A stretch of DNA of 5,741 nt from an uncultured Bdellovibrio sp. GTDB lineage: Bacteria; Bdellovibrionota; Bdellovibrionia; Bdellovibrionales; Bdellovibrionaceae. The position numbers were made by a program, and so were the translations under genes. Of this stretch, positions 1 through 5,741 are shown piece after piece. Positions within the stretch are counted from its first letter, which is position 1; each line of letters opens with the position of its first letter. The stretch covers positions 1-5,741 of the forward strand of contig CAMLRE010000157.1 in NCBI GenBank assembly GCA_946482355.1, given 5' to 3'. The notes beneath the pieces were generated by a model. It had not been told where the DNA came from. It searched no databases and worked only from the letters and a program-made list of their open reading frames with translations.

Positions 1-81
1 TAATAAACCGATGATCGCAACAACGATCATAAGCTCTACTAGCGAGAAACCTTTTGAATTTAACGTCCCAGTGTTTTTCAT
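1..81 (-). CDS. Type IV pilin-like prepilin (N-terminus only, runs off left edge)
   Basis: The minus strand from the ATG at 81 reads in frame to the window edge for 27 codons: an 11-residue leader MKNTGTLNSKG, then FSLVELMIVVAIIGLL. This is the class III (type IV pilin) signal. Prepilin peptidase would cut after Gly11, exposing a methylatable Phe, and the Glu at mature position 5 is present, followed by the hydrophobic helix that anchors the subunit in the membrane and packs in the pilus core. An AGGGGA ribosome binding site (92-97) lies 10 nt upstream. The class is secure, but the C-terminal head domain is outside the window. It could therefore be a major pilin, a minor pilin or a type II secretion pseudopilin, and I give no symbol. 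It is divergent from clpS. Confidence 0.93.
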   Translation of the reverse strand, partial: MKNTGTLNSKGFSLVELMIVVAIIGLL

Positions 82-90
82 AATAAACTT

Positions 91-97
91 GTCCCCT
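91..97 (-). promoter_or_regulatory. Ribosome binding site of the pilin gene
   Basis: On the minus strand AGGGGAC (97 down to 91) sits about 10 nt before the ATG at 81. It is purine-rich and complementary to the 16S anti-Shine-Dalgarno sequence, and it supports the ATG at 81 as the start. Confidence 0.7.
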
Positions 98-104
98 TTT
101 TGGA

Positions 105-122
105 TTATTATTTAAGTAATAA
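105..122. repeat. Imperfect AT-rich palindrome in the pilin leader
   Basis: TTATTA (105-110) and TAATAA (117-122) are exact inverted copies around TTTAAG. The 18-bp element matches its own reverse complement at 16 of 18 positions. It lies between the predicted pilin promoter and the pilin ribosome binding site, so it could be an operator or a weak leader hairpin. In such AT-rich DNA, chance is a serious alternative. Confidence 0.4.
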
Positions 123-144
123 CATTACGACACACCCATAAATT

Positions 145-170
145 ATTATAACATTCACCGTCGTTGACAA
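145..170 (-). promoter_or_regulatory. Extended -10 promoter for the pilin gene
   Basis: Reading the minus strand, TATAAT (150 to 145) matches the sigma70 -10 consensus exactly. It is preceded by TG plus one base (153-151), giving the extended -10 motif TGnTATAAT. A TTGTCA resembling a -35 (170 to 165, 5 of 6 matches) is only 14 nt away, which is too close for a standard pair, but extended -10 promoters tolerate a poor -35. Transcription would begin near 138, leaving a leader of roughly 57 nt before the pilin ATG. No sigma54 GG/GC pair, as found at some pilA genes, was seen. Confidence 0.6.
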
Positions 171-191
171 GTATTGAAATTCATTAGTCCG

Positions 192-219
192 TTGATTTTT
201 ACCAGACCTTCTTTACAAT
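192..219 (+). promoter_or_regulatory. Predicted sigma70-type promoter of clpS
   Basis: TTGATT (192-197) and TACAAT (214-219) are separated by 16 nt and match the -35 and -10 consensus at 4 of 6 and 5 of 6 positions. The start of transcription would fall near 226, within two bases of the clpS ATG at 228, so the transcript would be leaderless or almost so. It would drive the whole rightward gene group. This is motif evidence only. Confidence 0.45.
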
Positions 220-227
220 AAATAATT

Positions 228-641
228 ATGTATCAAACAAACACGTCTCAGTCTGAGAACCTAGAAATGCTCCAGAATTTTGGTCAATTATCACTCTACA
301 AAATTCATTTAGCTGGACAAAATTCTGGTGGCGGCAACAATGATTCTGCAACCGGAATTGATCTGCTTGATGAAGTTGAAACTGAAGAGCCGAATCTTTA
401 CAAAGTTTTAATTTTGAACGACGACTACACGCCCATGGATTTTGTTGTTTATGTTTTAAAAACTTTTTTTAAACATGACGATCGATCAGCAAATAAAATA
501 ATGCTGGACGTACATAAACAAGGTTCAGGTGTCGCAGGAATCTATAATTTCGAAGTGGCAGAAACTAAAGCTTTGCAAGTGAACCAGTTTGCTAAAAGTA
601 ACAAATACCCGCTAAAATCTATTACTGAGGAAGATAAGTAA
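228..641 (+). CDS. clpS: ClpS, adaptor for ClpAP (N-degron recognition)
   Basis: ClpS binds proteins carrying N-terminal destabilising residues and delivers them to the ClpA N-domain for degradation by ClpAP in the cytosol. Residues 54-137 align without gaps to E. coli ClpS (recalled sequence), offset by 30. Visible pocket residues are Asn64, Asp65, Asp66, Thr68, gatekeeper Met70, His96 and Leu129, in the motifs NDDYTPM and EVAETK. The protein has 137 residues against 106 in E. coli. The difference is an N-terminal extension of about 53 residues rich in Gln, Asn, Ser and Gly (GGGNND near 34-39). An in-frame TAA at 219-221 bars any start further upstream. The ATG at 228 has no Shine-Dalgarno sequence. 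An in-frame ATG at 267 (124 residues) with a weak GAGAA at 254-258 is the alternative. clpA follows after 25 nt, the usual clpS-clpA order. Confidence 0.96.
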   Translation: MYQTNTSQSENLEMLQNFGQLSLYKIHLAGQNSGGGNNDSATGIDLLDEVETEEPNLYKVLILNDDYTPMDFVVYVLKTFFKHDDRSANKIMLDVHKQGSGVAGIYNFEVAETKALQVNQFAKSNKYPLKSITEEDK

Positions 642-654
642 AGCCGCGGGCTTT
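640..654 (+). other. Small GC-rich hairpin at the clpS-clpA junction
   Basis: AAAGCC (640-645) pairs perfectly with GGCTTT (649-654) around a GCG loop. It overlaps the clpS stop codon and ends just before the clpA ribosome binding site. With only six base pairs and no T-run it is unlikely to be a terminator. It may tune clpA translation or mRNA stability. Confidence 0.4.
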
Positions 655-655
655 C

Positions 656-663
656 GAGAGGGA
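656..663 (+). promoter_or_regulatory. Ribosome binding site of clpA
   Basis: The purine tract GAGAGGGA lies 3 nt before the clpA ATG, with its GAG cores 6-8 nt from it. It supports the start at 667; an in-frame TAG at 664-666 excludes any upstream start. Confidence 0.7.
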
Positions 664-666
664 TAG

Positions 667-2931
667 ATGATTTCAAAAGAGCTCGATAAAAGATTAGGTA
701 AAGCCATTGATCTTGCGACAAAAAAATCGCACGAATTCGTAACGCTTGAACATTTTGCCTATTGCCTTCTTGAAGCGCCACAGGTTGCTGAAGTTTGCGA
801 AAAACTAAACGTCAATGTCGCTGAAGTAAAAAAGGAATTACAAACTTACATCAATAAAAACGAAACGATCACTGAAGAACAGAAAAAAACTTTCGCTGAA
901 GGTGATCCTTCAGAATGGAAAGCACAACTCACCGTTTCTGTTCACCGCGCTTTTGAGCGTGCCGCTTTACAAATGCAAAATGCCGGACGTTCTGAAATTA
1001 ACGAACTTTCGGTTTTCATTGCTTTATTTGACGAAAAAAAATCTAAAGCCAGTTACGTTCTACAAAAAATGGGACTTACCCAATTTGATGTGATTTCAGT
1101 TGTAAGCCATGAATTATCAGCAAGTTCACCGTCTGGCACAGAATCAACAGCTGACGAAAATGATTCACGTCCTGGTGCTGCCGCCGATAAAAAAGCTTCA
1201 GCTTTAGAAGATTTTGCAATTAATTTAAATGACTACGCTCGTAGTGGCAAAAAAGATCCTTTAGTTGGCCGCGAAGATATCATTGAAAAAATGATTCAAA
1301 CTTTAGGACGCCGACAAAAAAACAATCCGCTCATTATCGGTGATAGCGGTGTGGGTAAAACAGCGATCGTTGAAGGCTTAGCTGAAAAGATTAATCAAGG
1401 CCAGGTTCCTGAATTTTTACAAAATAAAACAATTTATTCAGTTGATGTGGGTTCACTGTTGGCGGGAGCAAAATACCGTGGTGACTTTGAAGGCCGTTTA
1501 AAAAATATTTTAAAAGAGGCCAAAGCCGATCCGAACATTATTCTTTTTATCGACGAAATTCACAATATCGTTGGAGCCGGTTCAACTTCAGGCTCTTCAA
1601 TGGATGCCGCGAACTTACTAAAACCTGCCCTATCAAAAGGTGAAATTTCTTGTATTGGCGCAACTACATTTCAAGAATACCGCCAACATTTTGAAAAAGA
1701 CCGCGGTTTAAACCGCCGGTTCCAAAGAATTGATATTAAAGAACCATCAATTGAAGATACGGTTCAAATTTTAGAATCATTAAAACCTCAGTACGAAAAA
1801 TTTCATGATGTAACTTACACACAAGCGGCTATCCGTGCCTGTGTTGAACTTTCAGTTAAATATTTAACGTCGGCTAAACTTCCGGATAAAGCCATCGACA
1901 TCATGGATGAAGTGGGCTCTACCACAAAACTTAAAAAGCAAAAAACAGTTGATACCGAGGATGTTGCTGCGATTATCTCAAAAATTTCAGGCGTTCCAAC
2001 AACGCAGCTTTCTTCAGACGATCTAAGCCAACTTAAAGATTTAGACATTAAATTAAAATCTCTGATCTTCGGTCAAGACGATGCCATCACGGCTTTAACT
2101 CAAGCGATTAAATTTGCGCGCAGCGGTTTAGAAAACAAAGAAAAACCATGGGGCTCCTTCTTATTCGCAGGCCCCACAGGTGTTGGTAAAACTGAAGTGT
2201 GCAAACAGTTAGCTCGAATTCTTGGAGTAAACTATCAGCGTTTTGACATGAGTGAATACATGGAAAAACACTCGATCTCACGCTTAGTCGGAGCTCCTCC
2301 GGGGTATGTGGGTTTTGAGCAAGGTGGTCAATTAACTGAAGCCGTTTCAAAAAGCCCGTATTCACTTATTCTTTTAGATGAAATCGAAAAAGCGCATTCA
2401 GATATTTATAATATCTTATTGCAAATTATGGATGGTGGCCGTTTAACAGATGGTAACGGTCGCACGGTTGATTTTAAAAATTGTATTTTAGTAATGACTT
2501 CAAACGCCGGCGCTGCGGATGTGGCGCGCGGAAATATCGGCCTTGGCACAACTAATCCAGGATCAGTCAGTTCAGAGGCCATTAAAAAAACTTTTGCGCC
2601 AGAATTTATTAACCGTTTAGATAAAGTGATTTACTTCAACGGTTTAACTTTAGATTTAGTTAAAAATATCGTCGATAAATTCTTAACGGAGCTAAAACAC
2701 ACTTTAGCTGCTAAAAAAGTTGATTTTATCTATGACGAAGCGGTTGTAACTCATATCGCTGAACGTGGTTATGATCCCGTTTACGGCGCCCGCCCGCTTC
2801 ATAGAAAAATCGATGAGCTTGTTAAATCAAGAATTATCGACGAATTATTATTTGGAAAATTAAAAAACGGCGGAAAGATTCACGTCTCATATTCGCCAAC
2901 TAATAAAATGTTAGAGTTTCATTACAGCTAG
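667..2931 (+). CDS. clpA: ClpA, AAA+ unfoldase of the ClpAP protease
   Basis: This cytosolic Hsp100 unfoldase threads substrates into ClpP using ATP; ClpS modulates its choice of substrate. Its 754 residues compare with 758 in E. coli. Domains: double Clp N-repeat (about 1-148), acidic Ser/Gly-rich linker (150-178), D1 and D2. D1 has Walker A GDSGVGKT (225-232), pore loop KYRG (269-272), Walker B ILFIDEIH (292-299) and arginine finger(s) Arg350/Arg351. D2 has Walker A GPTGVGKT (502-509), pore loop GYVG (546-549), Walker B LILLDEIE (567-574), arginine finger Arg650 and sensor-2 GARP (707-710). The tripeptide IGL (624-626) is the ClpP-docking loop, so a ClpP partner is expected elsewhere. There is no coiled-coil middle domain, which separates it from ClpB and ClpC. 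The D1 segment that reads DEAGAR in E. coli is DEVGST here (414-419). It lies 25 nt after clpS and 9 nt before the transglycosylase. Confidence 0.98.
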   Translation: MISKELDKRLGKAIDLATKKSHEFVTLEHFAYCLLEAPQVAEVCEKLNVNVAEVKKELQTYINKNETITEEQKKTFAEGDPSEWKAQLTVSVHRAFERAALQMQNAGRSEINELSVFIALFDEKKSKASYVLQKMGLTQFDVISVVSHELSASSPSGTESTADENDSRPGAAADKKASALEDFAINLNDYARSGKKDPLVGREDIIEKMIQTLGRRQKNNPLIIGDSGVGKTAIVEGLAEKINQGQVPEFLQNKTIYSVDVGSLLAGAKYRGDFEGRLKNILKEAKADPNIILFIDEIHNIVGAGSTSGSSMDAANLLKPALSKGEISCIGATTFQEYRQHFEKDRGLNRRFQRIDIKEPSIEDTVQILESLKPQYEKFHDVTYTQAAIRACVELSVKYLTSAKLPDKAIDIMDEVGSTTKLKKQKTVDTEDVAAIISKISGVPTTQLSSDDLSQLKDLDIKLKSLIFGQDDAITALTQAIKFARSGLENKEKPWGSFLFAGPTGVGKTEVCKQLARILGVNYQRFDMSEYMEKHSISRLVGAPPGYVGFEQGGQLTEAVSKSPYSLILLDEIEKAHSDIYNILLQIMDGGRLTDGNGRTVDFKNCILVMTSNAGAADVARGNIGLGTTNPGSVSSEAIKKTFAPEFINRLDKVIYFNGLTLDLVKNIVDKFLTELKHTLAAKKVDFIYDEAVVTHIAERGYDPVYGARPLHRKIDELVKSRIIDELLFGKLKNGGKIHVSYSPTNKMLEFHYS

Positions 2932-2933
2932 GA
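2930..2933 (+). promoter_or_regulatory. Ribosome binding site overlapping the clpA stop codon
   Basis: AGGA at 2930-2933 shares its first two bases with the clpA TAG (2929-2931) and is 7 nt from the next ATG at 2941. Ribosomes ending clpA would uncover this site, so the transglycosylase is probably translationally coupled to clpA. Confidence 0.6.
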
Positions 2934-2940
2934 TTTCCCC

Positions 2941-4809
2941 ATGATTTCAACGTTAAAAAAAACCTGTTTATTAATTCCTTTTATTTTCGGCTATAGCCAC
3001 GCGCAACTTTTTGGTTTTACAAAACTTAAAGAAATGTCTTGCGAAGAGTTAGACAAATCAGCAAAAGACAAAGATTTTGCTTTAAATTCATTAGCCGGCA
3101 TTCGTGGTATTAAAAAATGTCCTGGTTTTAACTTTGACATGAAATCACTGTCTGATTTTGAACGTAAACTCTACTTACAAGAAATCGCTGAAGCTAATAT
3201 CTTGATTCTGCCAACGACACCGGTTTCTACGACGACTGAAGTAGCCCAAGCTGAAAATGCTTCAATTAATGAATTAAGAAAGCTTATCAATAAAGAAAAA
3301 AAGCCAGTTGAAAAAATGGTTTTAATGAAACAGCTTCGCCAAAAATATCGTTCAAACAACAAACGAAACGATGCCATCAAAACCCTTAAAGACTGGCATG
3401 GCTTAGCTTTAAAAACATACAAAAAAGATTCTAAAAACACAAAACATCAAGAGCAGTACCTTGAGTCTTCTGTGCAAATTGGCCGTCATTTTTACTCTGA
3501 AAATGAATTTGATAAAGCTGATAAATTATTATCAGCAACAGTTAAAGCTTTAAAACCGCAAGAGCAAAATCTGACAGAAATTTCATACCTTTTAGGTAAA
3601 GTTAAAGAAGACGAAGGTAAGTTTAAAGAAGCTTTAGCTTACTATGAAAGTATTTTAGAAGAGCTAAAAAAAGGCCCTTCGAAAAACCCGGTTTTAACGA
3701 GAGAAAAAATGCTCTGGACAAAAGCGTGGGTCCTTTACAAATCTGAAGATTACAATTTAGCCGCTGAAGCTTTCAAGGCTTTAGCCACTGAAACCTTAGA
3801 TCCTGCTGAAAAATCACGTTCAAACTTTTTCTTAGCCCGCTGCTTGGCCCGTCTTGATAAAAAAGATCAGGCTAAAGAAATTTGGCTAGCTATGACTAAA
3901 GAAGATTTCTACAGCTATTATTCTCTTTTAGCTTACGATGCCTTACAAATGAAAATCCCGCCGTTTAATGCGTTAAAAACAACTGATAAGTTTAAATTTG
4001 ATAGTTCACTTTCATTCTTAGAACCAAAACATAAAGATTTATTCAACGCTTTACTAAAACATGAAGAAGTCGATCTTGCTGAACGCGCAGCTCAAGCATT
4101 AACTGATAAACCAGAACAAATGACAGTGCTTGGTTTAGAGTTAGCAGAACGTGGCCAGCGTTTCTTACCGCTATTTATTGCTTTTGCCAAACTTCCGATT
4201 GAGCAAAAGCAAGATATCATCGTTAAAAATTCTGAATTACTTTTTCCACGTCTTTGGGAAACCGAAGTTAAAGAAATGGCCTCAACAACAGGCCTTCCAT
4301 CAAGCTTAATTTTCTCAATTATGCGCCAAGAATCAGCGTTTAATATTAATTCTCGCAGTGGTGCTAATGCGCTTGGTTTAATGCAGGTAATTCCGCCGTT
4401 AGCAAAATCATTGGCCCGCAAATACAAAGTAGCTTACAAAAAACCAGAAGATCTTTATAACCCACAGATCAATATTAAACTTGGCAGCTACGAATTATCT
4501 GACCAGGTTAAAAAACAAAAAGACCAGTACGCTTTGGTTGCGGCAGCTTACAATGCTGGACCAAATGCCGTAGCTCGTTGGATTAAACAAAGATTCCGCC
4601 CTAAATTTGATATTGTTGATTTTGTCGAAGAAATTCCTTACGACGAAACTAAACTTTACGTAAAAATTATTGCCCGCAACCACCTTTTTTACGACCGTTT
4701 AGAAACACCAAGTAAAGAAACCGACTTTCCTGAGAAGTTTATCAAGGCTACCGAGCCAATGACCAACGCCCCAGCCTTTGTACCTGCTGGCGTAGGTGCA
4801 CAGAAGTAA
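2941..4809 (+). CDS. Periplasmic lytic murein transglycosylase, Slt70-like, with TPR region
   Basis: Slt-type enzymes cleave the MurNAc-GlcNAc bond of peptidoglycan, forming 1,6-anhydro-MurNAc ends. The start MISTLKK, a hydrophobic run (8-17) and SHA (19-21) form a Sec signal peptide, probably cut before Gln22; there is no lipobox. Next come a short segment with Cys34 and Cys60, a Lys-rich helical stretch (110-170) and TPR-like helical pairs at about 171-205, 212-241, 255-282 and 288-320. The SYYSLLAYD segment (325-333) recalls the Slt70 linker region. The catalytic SLT domain spans about 448-590: catalytic Glu464 in MRQES, ALGLMQV (477-483), AAYNAGP (535-541) and FVEEIPYDETKLYVK (561-575), the last diagnostic of family 1 (Slt70-like). 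Its 622 residues are close to the roughly 645 of the E. coli Slt70 precursor. A Pro/Ala-rich tail follows. The start 9 nt after clpA suggests the same transcript. Confidence 0.93.
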   Translation: MISTLKKTCLLIPFIFGYSHAQLFGFTKLKEMSCEELDKSAKDKDFALNSLAGIRGIKKCPGFNFDMKSLSDFERKLYLQEIAEANILILPTTPVSTTTEVAQAENASINELRKLINKEKKPVEKMVLMKQLRQKYRSNNKRNDAIKTLKDWHGLALKTYKKDSKNTKHQEQYLESSVQIGRHFYSENEFDKADKLLSATVKALKPQEQNLTEISYLLGKVKEDEGKFKEALAYYESILEELKKGPSKNPVLTREKMLWTKAWVLYKSEDYNLAAEAFKALATETLDPAEKSRSNFFLARCLARLDKKDQAKEIWLAMTKEDFYSYYSLLAYDALQMKIPPFNALKTTDKFKFDSSLSFLEPKHKDLFNALLKHEEVDLAERAAQALTDKPEQMTVLGLELAERGQRFLPLFIAFAKLPIEQKQDIIVKNSELLFPRLWETEVKEMASTTGLPSSLIFSIMRQESAFNINSRSGANALGLMQVIPPLAKSLARKYKVAYKKPEDLYNPQINIKLGSYELSDQVKKQKDQYALVAAAYNAGPNAVARWIKQRFRPKFDIVDFVEEIPYDETKLYVKIIARNHLFYDRLETPSKETDFPEKFIKATEPMTNAPAFVPAGVGAQK

Positions 4810-4824
4810 TTCTCGTATCATGTT

Positions 4825-4854
4825 GAGACGCAAATCTTCTTAAGATTTGCTCTC
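4825..4854 (+). other. 13-bp hairpin between the transglycosylase and protease genes
   Basis: GCAAATCTT (4830-4838) pairs perfectly with AAGATTTGC (4842-4850) around the loop CTT. The stem extends through GAGA (4825-4828) with TCTC (4851-4854) across one bulged C (4829). TCTTAAG occurs twice, at 4838-4844 and 4853-4859. No run of T follows, so it is not a canonical intrinsic terminator. It could be a weak terminator, an mRNA-processing or stability element, or a leader structure for the protease, which starts 21 nt after the stem. The rest of the 66-nt gap shows no convincing promoter. Confidence 0.65.
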
Positions 4855-4875
4855 TTAAGTGCCGATAAACACATT

Positions 4876-5741
4876 ATGAATAATAAATTCTTTAATGCTG
4901 TTATTGGTGCTTTTGTGGTGTTCTGCTTTTCGCTGGGTGGATATTATTTTTGGAAACAAAGAGAACCAGCCAGTGCTGAGCGCATGGCGCAATCGCAAAA
5001 ATCAAAAACTAAAAAAATCGATAACAGAACATTAGAGCTAGGCACTGTCGTTGACTCATCAACGCAAGTTCCTAACGAGCCTTCTGCTTTATTCAACGAC
5101 CCTGCCATCAAACAAGCTTGGGGTTTAAAAAAATCTGATGCAGCCCGCGCCTGGTCAATCACTAAAGGCAGCAAAAAAGTGATCGTTGCTGTGATCGACA
5201 CCGGTATTGATATTAACCACGAAGATTTAAAAAATAACTTATGGCAAAATCCAGGTGAAACTGGAAAAGACGCCAAAGGCAGAAATAAAGCCACTAACGG
5301 CGTTGATGACGATGGTAACGGATTTGTTGATGACGTTTACGGTTGGAACTTCGTTTCTAATAACAATAAATTAGATGATAACCACGGTCACGGAACTCAC
5401 ATTGCCGGCATCATTGGTGCCGAAGCGGGAAATAAAAAAGGAATCAGCGGTATCGCCCCTGAAGTAAGCCTAATGATTCTAAAATACTATGACCCAAAAG
5501 TTCCAAACACTGACAACTTAAAAAACACAATTCAATCAATTCAATACGCTGTGAAAATGGGCGCGCATATCATCAACTACTCTGGTGGTGGTACTGAATT
5601 TTCGCAAGAAGAACACGATGCTGTGGCCGCAGCTGAAGCTAAAAATATTTTATTCGTGGCTGCTGCGGGTAATGAACGTTCAAACTCAGATGAACATCAC
5701 TACTACCCGGCTGATTACAAATTAAAAAATATTATTTCAGT
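4876..5741 (+). CDS. Subtilisin-family (S8) serine protease, membrane-anchored or secreted; 3' end beyond window
   Basis: The reading frame is open from the ATG at 4876 to the window edge (288 codons plus two bases). Residues 8-26 are a hydrophobic segment with Lys4 before it and KQRE after it. It is either a signal anchor or a signal peptide, with a possible ASA cleavage site at 33-35. About 50 polar residues follow, then the S8 domain from about 75. Catalytic Asp108 lies in VAVIDTGID, catalytic His172 in HGHGTHIAG, and the oxyanion Asn266 in AAAGNE. The catalytic Ser (GTS motif) should lie beyond the edge. DDDGNGFVDD (144-153) is a DxDxN-type calcium-binding insert known in many bacterial subtilases. 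At the substrate cleft SGGG (236-239) replaces the common SLGG. No recognisable I9 inhibitor pro-domain fits in the short N-terminal stretch. No Shine-Dalgarno sequence precedes the ATG. The transglycosylase stop (4807-4809) is in frame upstream, with no ATG, GTG or TTG between, so this is the only conventional start. It would act outside the cytoplasm. Confidence 0.93.
   Translation, partial: MNNKFFNAVIGAFVVFCFSLGGYYFWKQREPASAERMAQSQKSKTKKIDNRTLELGTVVDSSTQVPNEPSALFNDPAIKQAWGLKKSDAARAWSITKGSKKVIVAVIDTGIDINHEDLKNNLWQNPGETGKDAKGRNKATNGVDDDGNGFVDDVYGWNFVSNNNKLDDNHGHGTHIAGIIGAEAGNKKGISGIAPEVSLMILKYYDPKVPNTDNLKNTIQSIQYAVKMGAHIINYSGGGTEFSQEEHDAVAAAEAKNILFVAAAGNERSNSDEHHYYPADYKLKNIIS

Noticed and set aside
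164..169. Perfect TTGACA -35 box on the plus strand
   Set aside because: No acceptable -10 hexamer lies 15-19 nt downstream; the sequence there is TAGTCC/TCCGTT. The 192-219 pair is better placed for clpS.
542..781. Minus-strand open frame across the clpS-clpA junction
   Set aside because: It is antisense to two well-supported genes, with no convincing ribosome binding site or recognisable product.
902..1093. Plus-strand open frame of 63 codons
   Set aside because: It lies wholly inside clpA in another frame, where the ClpA frame encodes conserved N-domain sequence, and its product resembles nothing known to me.
1815..2365. Minus-strand open frames within clpA (1815-2048 and 2108-2365)
   Set aside because: Both are antisense to conserved AAA+ coding sequence; the open frames are explained by clpA codon composition.
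3171..4683. Minus-strand open frames within the transglycosylase (3171-3440, 4092-4427, 4495-4683)
   Set aside because: They are antisense to a gene with clear signal peptide, TPR and catalytic motifs; no product or start signal supports them.
4825..4860. Intrinsic terminator after the transglycosylase
   Set aside because: The hairpin is real, but the stem is AT-rich and no T-run follows it, so I list it as a structure of unknown function.
4823..4869. Possible protease promoter (TTGAGA at 4823, GATAAA at 4864)
   Set aside because: The spacing is far outside 15-19 nt, and no other -10 at the right distance from TTGAGA matches more than half the consensus.
2929..4875. clpA, the transglycosylase and the protease share one reading frame, so stop-codon read-through could give fusions
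   Set aside because: Each gene has its own start, and the exported ones have export signals that only work at an N-terminus. Nothing suggests recoding; a shared frame among three genes is plausible chance.
4944..5294. Minus-strand open frame of 116 codons near the right end
   Set aside because: The opposite strand encodes the subtilase with its catalytic Asp motif in this interval, so this is its shadow.

Overview
The window is AT-rich bacterial chromosome with tightly packed genes. A type IV pilin-like gene reads leftward off the left edge. Four genes read rightward: clpS, clpA, a lytic transglycosylase with a TPR region, and a subtilisin-family serine protease cut by the right edge. A ClpS/ClpA pair, type IV pilin and periplasmic Slt70-type transglycosylase indicate a Gram-negative bacterium. 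The AT-rich codon use and the mix of pilin, murein hydrolase and exported subtilase would suit a low-GC member of the Bdellovibrionota (Bdellovibrio relatives). That placement is inference at low confidence; no marker in the window fixes the taxonomy.

Layout. 1-81 (minus): N-terminus of a prepilin. 82-227: divergent intergenic region, with an extended -10 promoter for the pilin on the minus strand, a sigma70-like promoter facing clpS, and an AT-rich imperfect palindrome in the pilin leader. 228-641: clpS. 642-666: short gap with a small hairpin and the clpA ribosome binding site. 667-2931: clpA. 2941-4809: exported lytic transglycosylase, starting 9 nt after clpA with its ribosome binding site laid over the clpA stop codon. 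4810-4875: 66-nt gap with a 13-bp hairpin. 4876-5741: membrane-anchored or secreted S8 protease, whose catalytic Asp and His are in the window and whose Ser lies beyond it.

How the genes work together. ClpS recognises proteins with N-degrons and hands them to the ClpA unfoldase, which feeds ClpP; ClpP is not in the window. The next two genes act outside the cytoplasm, one cutting peptidoglycan and one cutting protein. The spacing suggests one transcript for clpS-clpA-transglycosylase, possibly extending into the protease. A link between cytosolic N-degron proteolysis and envelope remodelling is therefore conceivable, but the sequence shows only adjacency.

I found no mobile element, CRISPR array, tRNA or rRNA, and no clear new system. 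The points most worth a second look are the possibly leaderless clpS start with a long N-terminal extension, the clp/transglycosylase coupling, the hairpin before the protease, and the protease's short pro-region and unusual substrate-cleft sequence.
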